NCBI GenBank assembly: GCA_025506515.1
Contig: CM046457.1
Coordinates: 36,962,231-37,026,230, forward strand
DNA from: Flaveria trinervia
Taxonomy: Eukaryota; Streptophyta; Magnoliopsida; Asterales; Asteraceae
Length of the DNA stretch: 64,000 nt
Direction of reading: 5' to 3'
Shown in pieces: positions 45,789 through 55,427 of this stretch. A program made the position numbers and the translations under genes. Under the pieces are notes generated by a model that worked only from the letters and a program-made list of their open reading frames with translations, had not been told where the DNA came from and did no database searches. How positions within the stretch are numbered: position 1 is the stretch's first letter; the number at the start of each line of letters is the position of its first letter.

Positions 45789-46165
45789 GGTTCTGCAGCT
45801 TCAATCAGTGTCCTGTTTCTCCTCTCAGCAACACCATTTTGCTGAGGAGTCCTGGGAGCACTGAATTGTCTTGTAATACCCTTTTATCACAAAATAAATC
45901 AAGGATTTGGTTCTTAAATTCAGTTCCTTGATCACATCTTATGATTTTGACCTTGTGATCAGACTGATTCTCAATCTTTAAGATGAAAGTCTTCAGAATC
46001 TTAGGAGTCTCATCCTTAGTTCTAAGGAAGAAGACCCAAGTGACTCTTGTAAAGTCATGTGTGATCACTAGACCGTATAAGGTCCTTCCTAAACTCATTA
46101 CATTGGTGGGGCCAAAGAGATCCATATGTCACAAGTGTAGGGGTGTAGTGATGGAGTTCTTTTCC
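45789..46165 (-). pseudogene. Integrase core of copia F
   Basis: Minus strand: LHMDLFGPTNVMS, GLVITHDFTRVTWVFFLRTKD (first Asp, HDF replacing the usual DDF/DDY), VKIIRCDQGTEFKNQ (second Asp), then a frameshift near 45870, after which NGVAERRNRTLIEAA (Glu) is readable. Fits directly after the zinc domain. Confidence 0.8.
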
Positions 46166-46761
46166 ATAGGCTTGTGAGATACCTTATGTTGCTTCCCTTT
46201 CAGGCATGTAACACAATGGTCATCACTTGTAAACTCTTTCTTTGGCATTCCAGTTACCAAATCATGCTTAATTAATTTATTCATGTTCTTAATGTTTACA
46301 TGGCACATTCTTTTATGCCATAGGAAGGACTCATCACTATTGGCTTTAGACAGAAAGCATGAAACTTCTCCGGAGGGAGAGGTTTCTTGCAAATACATCT
46401 TGTACATGTTTGCTTTCCTGGGGGCTCTAAGAAGGATGTTATGACGAATGACCACACCAGGCTTAAGAATAATGCACTCATGCTCAGTAAAGAGCATGTT
46501 ATGACTCTGATCATAAAATTGAGATACACTTAGAAGATTGTATTCAAGCTCCTTAACAAAGTTTACCTTTTCTATATTGAGCTTACCATTTGTGACCTTG
46601 CCCCTTCTAGAAATGTAACCACCTTCATCTTCTCCAAAAGCAACTAGTCCTCCATCAATCCTTTCACAGTTCTGGAATAGTGACCTATTGCCTGTCATGT
46701 GCCTGGAACTGCCACTATCTATGATCCAAACATTTTTGTCTGTCTTCAACTGTCCCTGCAT
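46129..46761 (-). pseudogene. Protease and integrase zinc domain of copia F
   Basis: Single open block of 210 codons: VWIIDSGSSRHMTGNRSLF near residue 10 (active site Asp-Ser-Gly), FGEDEGGYISRRGKV, LEYNLLSVSQFYDQSHN, then FLWHKRMCHVNIKNMNKLI and CVTCLKGKQHKVSHK, the H-H-C-C zinc domain with Gly to Cys in RMGHV. It ends at a stop inside the start of the integrase core. Confidence 0.85.
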
Positions 46762-46769
46762 AAAGAAAA

Positions 46770-47513
46770 TTAATAGTTACATTTTGAAACCCAAGCCTTG
46801 CTTGTCTTCGGCTGATTTGCAAAAGGTAATTCAGCAGTAACAGATCCCATGGTTGTACTAAGAGGATCTTGAGCTATTATTGATGGAGAATTCTCAGTCA
46901 CTTGGTCTTTCTTAGACATCCACACCACCTTTGGAGTCTTGGACTTGACCTTCAAGACTTCGGAAGCTTTTGAAACTTTGGAAGTTTTGATGACTGAACC
47001 TTCGGGATATTCTGCAGACACTACAACAGACTTCGGTGCTTCGGAAGAACTCCTTTCTTTCGAGACCAAATTTTCTTCCGAAGGGAATTTTCCACTTCCC
47101 TTCTTGTTAGATTTTGAGCTTCCGAAGGAAAGAAGTTTTTCTTCCGAAGCTTGATTCTTCTTCAAACTCTTAGAGGTCTTTGTTTTCGTCATACGTACAG
47201 TACCTTTAGGATTGCAGGGACAATCCTTGGCAATGTGAGTGGTACTTTCACACATGACACAATTTACCTTCTTCTTCACAAGAGCCTTTTTCTTGGAATA
47301 GGACTGTCTTTGATCACATCCCTTCTCCACTTTCATCTTTGTAGATGCTGAGACAATCCTCTTGGGCTGAGGACTGTGCTTGGAGTTTGATGGTCTAGGC
47401 TGTGCAGCAGTGGTACACAACAGATCAGTCTTCTTCTTGCAGCTGAGATGAGTTGAACAAGAACCAGAACTCTTAGCAGAAGAGTTTTGGTTAATGTCTT
47501 CAGTCCCTACCAC
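46770..47513 (-). pseudogene. C-terminal gag of copia F with zinc knuckle and SSEAPKS-type repeats
   Basis: Zinc knuckle CVMCESTTHIAKDC at about 47217-47258 (C-x2-C-x4-H-x4-C kept). The following 80 residues are Ser/Lys/Glu-rich with ASEEKLLSFGSSKS, FPSEENLVSKERSSSEAPKS and VIKTSKVSKASEVLK. At DNA level these are copies of the CTTCCGAAG palindrome of the element's LTR and spacer. The block is open for 247 codons and ends just before the protease. Confidence 0.75.
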
Positions 47514-47521
47514 TTTAAACC

Positions 47522-48223
47522 CTACAGAGATAAAACTTGTTTCTGCTTAGAGTCAAAAGTAGTCTTGATCTGTTGAGCCTTCCTTGCCTTTCTTTTGCTC
47601 TTTTTGATCAAGTTCTTTCTCATGGACATGGTCATCACAGTCTTCTTCTTCTCCTTAGAAGGATAGTAGCCCTTCTTGGAATCCTCCTCTTCACTCTTTT
47701 CAGAGGGATTCCTCACTATCTCTTCTTCATCCTCTTCACTCATAGGATCTATGAGAGGAAGCCCATCTTCACAAGTTCCACACCTAGGAGATCTTACTGA
47801 CAAGATTGTGTGTGGAGGAGCTATCTCATTGGATCCTAGTCCCTGCCTGTTTTGATAGCACACTTTGTTGTGCAGGGATGAGGATATCATGTTCTTGAAG
47901 GTCTCTTCTTCAAGATCACTCTTTTCTGCCCTGGCTTTGCTGATCACAAGCTCAGCCTGGCACTCTATTAACTTGGTTATAAGATCTTTGATTTGAGTCC
48001 TATAATCTATGTGTTCATGTTTTAGAACTGAAATGGTTTTCTCTAAGTCCTCTATCTTCAGTTTATAATCATTTTCAAACTTTCTAAAATTAGATTTTAA
48101 AATGTTTAAGGACTCAAGGTCAGATCTCAGTTCCAAGTTGTAGGACCTGTACTTGTTAACTTTAGCAATGCATTCAGGAGTACAGAGATGTTCTAATACC
48201 TTGGCTTCATCAAGATCAGCCAT
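47522..48223 (-). pseudogene. Coiled-coil region of copia F gag
   Basis: Open block of 233 codons. Residues ~25-110 have heptad-like Leu/Ile spacing (LNILKSNFRKFENDYKLKIE, LEKTISVLKHEHIDYRTQIK). A conserved GLGSNEIAPPHTIL segment follows (compare GLGDKVVPPPHEIL in E2), then an acidic stretch and a Lys-rich tail. Confidence 0.75.
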
Positions 48224-48301
48224 TAGTGCTTGGTTTGGAGAAGCATCTTCCGCCTAAAAGCTCCAATCAAAGCCTTCTTCTTCAACAACAATAGCAGCTT
48301 A

Positions 48302-49494
48302 CTACTTTGACTTCTCATTCTGGAGAGCTTTGTCAGTGTAGTTTGGTCTGGATTGTGTTCGGCCACCATTTGTTCTAAGTGCCTTACACTCTCTAGCAAA
48401 GTGGGCCATCAAGTTACAGTTGTAACACTTGACTTTGCCTTTGTCCAGTCTAAACATTCCACTGGTTGCATTGCTTGGAAACTTCCTTCCAGTTCTCTTA
48501 TAGAACTTCTTGGCTTTATGAGTAAGAAGAGCCATCTGCTAGACTATTTCCATATATTCCAGATCATCTGGATGGATACAGTTGAGGTCTTCAAGAGTGA
48601 AAAGAGAGTTGCCACAACTTTCATCAAAAGACACAAAAGCTTGAGAAGAGCTTGTCTCTTGGAATGGGCTTCCTTGAGTGTAGTTCTCCCTTGGTGTCTC
48701 TGGGATGGTGATGAAAGGACCCTTGGGTGAGTTGTCAGGGTAGCATATGATATGATGTTTGTGTTCTATGCTATCCCTTTCAACCACATGTAGGGCTGAA
48801 CCCATTTGATTGTTGGAGTTGCCAAATGAACCTTGCATGTTCATCTCCATCTGCTAGTCCCTTAGAATCCCATATAACTCTGTCAGAGTAAGGGTTTTGA
48901 GATTTTTAGTTCTCTTAATCACCACACAGTAGTGTGTGCATTGCCTAGGAAGTGATGACATGAACTTCCTTACAATGTATCTGTTTTCAAGAGAAACTCG
49001 TCCATCCACTAGCGTATCCACATCTCAACATACCTAAAATACTGTTGAGTCATGGTTTCATCTGTTTTGAAGGTGAAGTTTTCAAACTGCTACTTCAGGA
49101 GATCCTTCTTGTTCTCCTTGGCTTCAGAAGAACCCTCATACATTAGTTTTAGTGCATCCCACAGCTGCTTGGTTGTTTTGCACTTCTTGACACCTCTGTC
49201 TACAGAGTTTGGAAGGGCAATTTGAAGAGCTGTCATGGCTTTTCTGTCTATCTCTACTCTCTTCATATCTTCATCAGAGTAGTTAGCCACATCTTTGGGA
49301 ATCATAACAGCACCAGTAGCAAAAGGAGTGCTGGATATGAAAGGTCCATTCTCAATAGACTCCCACATTCTTGAATCAAGAGACCTGATGAAACCTTCCA
49401 TTCTTAAACACCAGGTATCAAACTCATCAAGAGTGATCAGTGGGGACTTGTTCATCGTTCCAGTTTCTATGTCAGTTTTGAAAATGGCTGCCAA
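48302..49494 (-). pseudogene. N-terminal gag of copia F
   Basis: Starts MAAIFKTDIETGTMNK at 49494. The gag (UBN2/copia-type) domain follows: LITLDEFDTWCLRMEGFIRS, MTALQIALPNSVDRG, TTKQLWDALKLMYEGSSEAK. Frame breaks lie near 49085, 48855 and 48535. The zinc knuckle CYNCNLMAHFAREC at 48393-48434 keeps all four ligands. Confidence 0.8.
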
Positions 49495-49565
49495 TTGAAA
49501 TGTTTAGTATTTGTGTGTGTGAGGGATCTTTAAGATGGTGAGACCTTATATCAAGATCCTGGAAT

Positions 49566-49577
49566 ACTCTCATACCA
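49566..49577 (-). other. Primer binding site of copia F
   Basis: Minus strand TGGTATGAGAGT beside the 5' LTR, 10 of 12 positions identical to the initiator tRNA-Met site TGGTATCAGAGC. Confidence 0.85.
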
Positions 49578-49579
49578 AA

Positions 49580-50377
49580 TGCAGGATCGTTGAAGGATTA
49601 TAGTTACAACACAACAACACAAAGAGGAGATTAACTAAACTTTAATCAGACAGTAAACTGGATTAACCAAGATAAGATACTAAGAACACAAGTAATGCAA
49701 GAGACATAACACAAAGAACACAAGTATTTGGTTTTCAAGAATGCAATATATTGCCTTCTCTATGTTCTATTACAAGTGTTACAAAAGCATATTCCAAAGA
49801 TACAAGAACATGAGATACTTATACTACGTCCTACAGCCGGCTATACTTTGAAAGCAAGCTGGATACAATTGACTAGACACAAACAAAATCAATTGTAAAG
49901 TCAAAAGGCAGATTGCCTTTTGACTTGTGACTATGACATGCCATAGCTCACATCCTTATCTATTACAAAAAGGATAAAGTACATAAAGTAGAAAGTTACA
50001 GACTCAAGACCTCAATGTACAATTGCCAAAAGCATGGACCTTTTCACCAACTCATGTAAGTTGGTGACTTGCAGAAGTGCAGCGTAAAGGTGTCCAGCTT
50101 TATGGAACAGTACATCAGATAAAGCATGTTACTAAAAGTCTTGAGAAGAAATCTGTCTTCATGAGTTGAAGCTTCGGAAGACTTTGTCTCTAAGGCTTTG
50201 GAAGAAATCATGTTTGGCTTCGGAAAATATTGGTCTTGGCTTCGGAAGATTTCACACTTAGAGTATTTTCTGTTTCATGTGTGAAACTTCCTAAGCTTCT
50301 TCTTTAAAGCACTTGTGCAACATGCAGGAAAGACTTAAGATGTTTAGGTTGCATCAGCCTCTTCATTAATCTCTACA
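49580..50377 (-). repeat. 5' LTR of copia F
   Basis: 798 bp, collinear with the 3' LTR. Minus strand TGTAGAGA...GATCCTGCA. It carries one more CTTCCGAAG-type unit (near 50220-50245) than the 3' LTR. Confidence 0.95.
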
Positions 50378-50700
50378 CGCTAGGGTTTACAAAGAAAAGG
50401 CAAAGAAATTCCAAGACACTCGATTAAAGAACACAAAACGATTACATGTGGGAGAACGTGTCTTACTGTATAACTCTCGTTTACGTTTTTTCCCCAAAAA
50501 CTTAAATCATGTTGTTCTTGACCTTATACGATCAGAAACATGTTTCTGAATTGTGCCATTGAAATTTATAACCACACAGGTTTAAGTTTTAAAGTAAATG
50601 ATCATCGTTTGAAACCGTATAACGATGGACCAACCAAGATTCCTTCGGAGGAATCACACCAACCAAGTTTTAAAGTAAGGGTCATGTCGAAGACCCGAAA
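50378..50700 (+). pseudogene. Integrase C-terminal tail of Athila B, right of copia F
   Basis: Continues the frame cut at 37065: RVYKEKAKKF, LKNTKRLHVGERVLLYNSRL, then a frameshift; later NHTGLSFKVNDHRLKPYNDG is readable. Collinear with 14344-14647 in Athila A. The first five bases (CGCTA) are the target duplication of copia F. Confidence 0.8.
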
Positions 50701-51001
50701 CTAAAATGCGGCACCTGTACGTAAATTTTTCTTACTTTTTAACAATTTTTAGGACTTCATAAGCACATGCATGGGGTCGTGCCTCATCAAGCACACCCGT
50801 GTGTCTCTAACAAATTATTTTTCCACGATCTCCACTGACGACTCTAGCATGTTGCAGGTTGAATTTAAGATGAATTCTGACAATCACGGGGCCGTGCCTA
50901 GCCAAGCATGCCCCCGTGTTTAATATCCACGACCTGTATATAAATACAACACTTGTTCTATTGTTTCATCACACTCAATCCTGTTTAAAAACATCTGGAA
51001 A
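50701..51001 (+). promoter_or_regulatory. Athila B spacer: GC palindromes, TATA box and leader of the small ORF
   Basis: GC-rich hairpin motifs at 50764-50802 and 50884-50920 (CACGGGGCCGTGCC and its partner GCATGCCCCCGTG) are the ones in the Athila LTR. TATATAAATA follows at 50937-50946, and the ATG of a small ORF is 56 bp later. In the LTR the same hairpins precede TATAAATAG. Probable internal promoter (inference). Confidence 0.5.
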
Positions 51002-51292
51002 ATGAAAGAATCAAGTCACGGAAGTTCCAACTGGAATCCTGTGAAGAAACCGTGTTTTGGAACACGAGAGCCAACAACTCAAGAATATTTCTTCAAGTTG
51101 CATGAACTAATCAAGCAACTAACTGAAATGAACCTTGTTGCATCCCAACGCTTAGCTGAACTTATCCAAAAAGTTCAACACATGAGCGAGGAACTCATTT
51201 CCATTAACCGACAACTTGCCGAATTAAGCAACCGCACTTCTCACTATCCCATCCCGAACCATCCACACAAAATGTGTGGAGGTTTCTTTTAG
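51002..51292 (+). CDS. Small ORF of Athila B (96 codons), coiled coil, unknown function
   Basis: Intact ATG-to-stop frame in an otherwise decayed element. The first 30 residues are hydrophilic, then KLHELIKQLTEMNLVASQRL and AELIQKVQHMSEELISINRQ have hydrophobic residues in heptad spacing, and it ends PHKMCGGFF. It lies 56 bp after a TATA box. Athila A lacks the whole region (deletion), so conservation cannot be tested within the window. I do not recognise a family. Confidence 0.45.
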   Translation: MKESSHGSSNWNPVKKPCFGTREPTTQEYFFKLHELIKQLTEMNLVASQRLAELIQKVQHMSEELISINRQLAELSNRTSHYPIPNHPHKMCGGFF

Positions 51293-52431
51293 AAGCATTT
51301 CGTGATGTGCTAAGTGTGTCGTTGCATGTTAAAGAGTCTGGTTTTGCTCTTTCAGACTCTTGGCTTTTAACGTATCATGTAATCGTAGGACCCTAGGAAA
51401 TGTAATTTTCAATGTGGCTTGTGTGATTTAACTCTAGGACTATTTTTGTATTTTTCTGAATATTTGGAAGTGATAAAACTTAACCGGGAAAATTACATAA
51501 CGCGTGAAACTGAAAAACGAAACAACAAAAGACTGAAACCAAACAACACATGAACACGGCCCCGTGCTTAAGGAGGCACGCCCCCGTGTTCGACAAAGAA
51601 TGACACAAGCTGACATATTTCGGCCTTTTGTCTTGTTCCTCTTCAGTTTTGCATGATAAATACCGACCTCAATTGCCTGCAAAGTCGTATCCACTTTCAT
51701 TTTCACCTTGTTTTCCATTTTTCTTTCATCTTTTCAAGAGTATTTGATCAAGAGGTTAGTATGCTAATTCCTTTGATTATGAAAGTCATTTACATGTAGT
51801 TAGGTGATTAGGTCTCTAAACAACCGAAATCCTAGCAATTATGTGTAAAGACTTGTTCTTAAACGTTTTATGGAATGATGAATGCTTTCAACCTACTTGT
51901 TCATGTTTATTCTTGTAAGTAAATTAGTGTTAATTAGTATGTTTCGTTAGTTATTAGTTTGTCTAGTTAGTTAAATAGTTTGTTTTTTTATTGTTAACAA
52001 GACTATCTTCATAATTCGTGGTGAAATATTTGTTAATCATGTTCAAGAGTTCCCAAGTGGTATTAAACATAAAATATATTTTTGGGTATCTTGAATTATT
52101 AACAAGTGATTAAAATGTTAAACATATAATCTTTGATTTTTAAAGCAAGAAAATGTTAAACCCATGCTTAATCAACGACTTACAAACACAACCACGTGTG
52201 CTCGAGTCAAGATTCCTTGCCTTACCATGTTTACCGCACCCCCACGTTTCACAAAACGCACCCCCATGATCAACACATTTTTCCTTGGATAATAAATTTT
52301 TAACTATTTCTCAACATGAGTTGAATCATTATGATGTTATGTCTTGAAAAACACAGGATTTTCACTAACATCATGAAACTGCTCAAGAAATTGTCTTGTC
52401 TAGATTAACTTCTTTTTAAAATTTCAGGATG
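51293..52431 (+). other. Non-coding region before ORF3 of Athila B, possible intron
   Basis: Another pair of GC palindromes at 51553-51593. A donor-like AGAGGTTAGT is at 51751-51760, and an acceptor-like TTCTTTTTAAAATTTCAG ends at 52427, two to five bases before ATG codons of ORF3. 51755-52427 could be an intron. The acceptor is conserved in Athila A (15143-15159). Otherwise AT-rich, no ORF. Confidence 0.4.
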
Positions 52432-53550
52432 ATGGATCATCCCTACTTACATTTTGAAAGGTGCCGCGAGAGATGATGTCATGATAGACTTCAAAGACTC
52501 CTACAAAGGGTCAAAAGATCCCACTTACAAGCAGATGAAGAAACACTAGCGGCAGTCGGACAGCTGGAAAGATACAATACATTATTGTGTGTCCAGTGGA
52601 AGCGTTTATTATCGCAAAATAGACCTTCCATTTATGAAATAACTCTTGAATTTTTAGCATATTTCAAATTTAGCATGAAAGACTCTGACCCTTGGGATAA
52701 TAAAAAAGTTTCATTCAGACTTGCTGGACATTGGCACAAAACATCCATTGTCTTGTTCGGTGTCTATCACTAGATCTACACAGAACAAGAAATGGAGGAG
52801 GATGCAATATCTGGAATGCCGGCGTACCATACCTTCCCGGACGAGGAAAGTAAAGACGTGGAAAGTGGTGCAATGAGGAAAGCATTTTGGGAGCGGATTG
52901 GAACCAGAGGGTTCAACTCCAGTAAAACAAAAAGCAGTCAGATACGAGACCCGCTGCTGTGATACATTCGTCGGTTACTTAGTCATTCCATAATAGCTCG
53001 TGGTCAAAGCGAGGGAGTTGTTAATCTTAGGGACTTGTTCATTTTATATTTTATGGTTAATTAGTTGCCATGTAATATTGGGTATTTGTTTTGTAATTGT
53101 TTTGCCAGGAATGCGATTACAGGTGCTCGAACACCCATATTTGGAGGAAGTTGGATTCTGAACTTATACGAGAGCTATGGTTATCACACTGAGGGAACCG
53201 TAGGAGTGATGTCGGGACTGTTAGACTTGAGCATTTGCACAAGTATGTACATGGTGACAAGCCTACCAAATGGGCAGCTGAGATTCTAGGATAAGAAGGG
53301 ACAAATCTGGGATCCGGTGGATCCCGAAGAAATAATCATGGACCTCGACATGCTGATACAGCCGGAAGGAGCCGGAGCTTGATCTTCAAGTTCCTGTACA
53401 AGAGAATTCCCAACCATGTTATACCTTTATGAGTTAATCCAAACCACCGAGTCAAAAATCTACATTCCCGACTCAATGACCTGAGCAATGATGTCACGTG
53501 CATCAGGAACCGAATGCACCATGAGTGGAGGGATATCCCACCACAAAGCC
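52432..53550 (+). pseudogene. Athila ORF3 (ATHILA ORF-1-type protein), copy B
   Basis: Starts MDHPYLHFER. Matches copy A (15164-16333) throughout: QADEETLAAVGQLERYN, VSFRLAGHWHKTSIVLFGVY, NIGYLFCNCFARNAITGA, FGGSWILNLYESYGYHTEG. Stops: a Trp codon changed to TGA near 52474, TAG near 52772, TGA at 52961, TAG near 53062 and TAG near 53288; deletions in the tail. Since A and B break at different places, each retains parts the other has lost. Function unknown. Confidence 0.7.
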
Positions 53551-54449
53551 CTTGCAAACTGTATAATATTCGGGGCCCGGACACAGTTGTTTTATGCCAA
53601 TCTATCTTTCAATTTATGTCGTTTTGTTTTTTGTTTTGTGTTTAGGATTTTAATACTTTTAATAAATTAGTGACATTTCAGGTGATATAGAGGATTCTAA
53701 CAATGCGAGGGCAACCAAACACAATGAAAAATTCATCATTTTTAGGGGAGTTATTTCATTACCCTTTCTCGATCTTGAATATGTTAATCATATTGAGGAC
53801 AATGTGAATTTTAAGTGTGGGGATGGGAGTAATGTATTTGACTTTGCTAAAAAGGTCCAATTTAAAACTTTTAAGAAAAGATCACTTACCAAGTAATTTT
53901 TGTGACAAGAAACCAAAAATTTTGATAAACCAAATTATAAATATATGTTTTCGGGAAATAACGAAGTAAATTCATGACATTCAAATAAAATTAAAAATGT
54001 TTTTTGTGATACCCTTAAAAGCAATAATTTAGTAAAATACTTAATCATGTAAAATGAAACACTTTTACCCAATTACATCCATATGTGAGTTTATTTTTGA
54101 GCCTTAAACAAGCTTTTGCAAATTGCAATTCTACTTTCATTCTGGATTTAATTGTGGGTACCATATGATACGTGTGATTAGAACTTGCTTTGGGTATACA
54201 TTTCAAGACCTTAATTAGTATTTGCTGCATAAAAATGAGTTAGGCACTAGGAAACCTTAACCATTCTAGCCCTAACCATTGTCTTTAATTTTCCTTACCC
54301 GAATGTCAACCCTAGTGAGCCCCGTTGAGCTTAAACGTTTTTACCTTTCAATCACCCGAGTCACCAAGTCACTTAACCAAAAGCCCTTAACAAAACCCGT
54401 TTTCGTTAAAGACATGTTTTTGGATTATTTAAAAAAAATTGGTCCTTTA
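53551..54449 (+). other. AT-rich non-coding region of Athila B with internal polypurine-like motif
   Basis: Collinear with 16334-17229. The TTGAGGACAATGTGAATTT plus TAAGTGTGGGGATGGG pair is at 53792-53826. No ORF supported. Confidence 0.55.
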
Positions 54450-54888
54450 CTGGCAGACATTAAAGAACTGGAATGCATTCTTTTGATTTCAATTTGCTTT
54501 GTGTCATTCATCACGCAAAAACGGGACTTCCCCCAAAAATCCGCGAACAAATTTTCAATCTCACGTTTGACACAAGAAAGAAATGGCGAAAAAAGGAACA
54601 AGTTCCGCCAGTTTGTGGGATTTCAAAAAGTGCTATAAAGAGACAGGCAAAAAGATATGAAACATGCCTGAATTGTGGAAATTGGTCCGATGATGGAAAA
54701 TGAAAAAGAATCAAACTGAATCTCAATATGAATACACAGAACTAATCCGATTGGGTGCTATTAGGCTTCAAGCCAAACGATCCTTGAGAAAGGAAAGTTT
54801 TGTGTATCTTCGGGTAAAAGATGAAGTACGGTTCTTGAAAGCAAAATACGGACTTGACAATCTGACCTTAAACGAGTCCTCAAGCTAG
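54450..54888 (+). pseudogene. Small conserved ORF (ORF4) of Athila B
   Basis: Blocks 54473-54703 and 54700-54888. The first ends in AKRYETCLNCGNWSDDGK; the second reads NQTESQYEYTELIRLGAIRL, SFVYLRVKDEVRFLKAKYGL, ending LNESSS. In copy A (17230-17665) the two are linked by a Cys codon where B has TGA, so they were one frame. Basic N-terminal half, C-x2-C pair. Unknown family. Confidence 0.45.
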
Positions 54889-55410
54889 CATATCCCTTCT
54901 AGCTTGAAGTATTGTATAGGGAACCTTTATTGCTTTCCTTGTAGTTTATGTTAGAAAAATAAGCCAAGACCGTCGTCTTTAGCAATTAGCCACTTCTTTC
55001 CAAATATTCCATACCTGAGCCCGAGCCAAATTACAACACTTCAAAGACCAATGATTTATGCAAGTAAATATCTAAGTAGGTGGAGATTTGATCCCTTAAC
55101 AAGCATATGATTTCACACGTATTCATACTAGGCAATTGAGTTTATTAGTCATACTTAATCTTGATTATGACTCCATATATTGAGCCGAGTGTGAGTGCAT
55201 CTTGTGAGAAGTGAGGATTTTTGCATGATAATAATCTTTACTAACCTATTGCTTGCTAAGATATCATTTTACATGTGCTTAGAATATTTATATTTGGATG
55301 AAAATAATGTTTACTTGCGTATTTCTCAAAAGACATGTTTATAATTTGTTTTATTTTGTTTTTGGTGGAATTGTCATTTTAAGTGATTTTTGTTTGAGGA
55401 CAAGCAAAGT
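54889..55410 (+). other. 3' untranslated region of Athila B
   Basis: AT-rich, collinear with 17666-18178. Nothing coding seen. Confidence 0.6.
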
Positions 55411-55427
55411 TTAAGTGTGGGGATGTT
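55411..55427 (+). other. Polypurine tract of Athila B
   Basis: TTAAGTGTGGGGATGTT directly before LTR start TGATGTGC. Confidence 0.85.

Larger units (their letters stand above)
37066..50377 (-). mobile_element. Copia F: complete SIRE-like Ty1/copia element, minus strand
   Basis: Two LTRs (49580-50377 as 5', 37066-37841 as 3'), tRNA-Met-type primer site, gag, protease, integrase, RT, RNase H, spacer, long third ORF and polypurine tract. Flanked by the exact 5-bp duplication CGCTA (37061-37065 and 50378-50382). Removing it rejoins the Athila B integrase tail (RKQAYKNA, then RVYKEKAKKF). LTRs differ by roughly a dozen positions over their first ~290 bp by eye, so it is not a very recent insertion. 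Confidence 0.95.
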
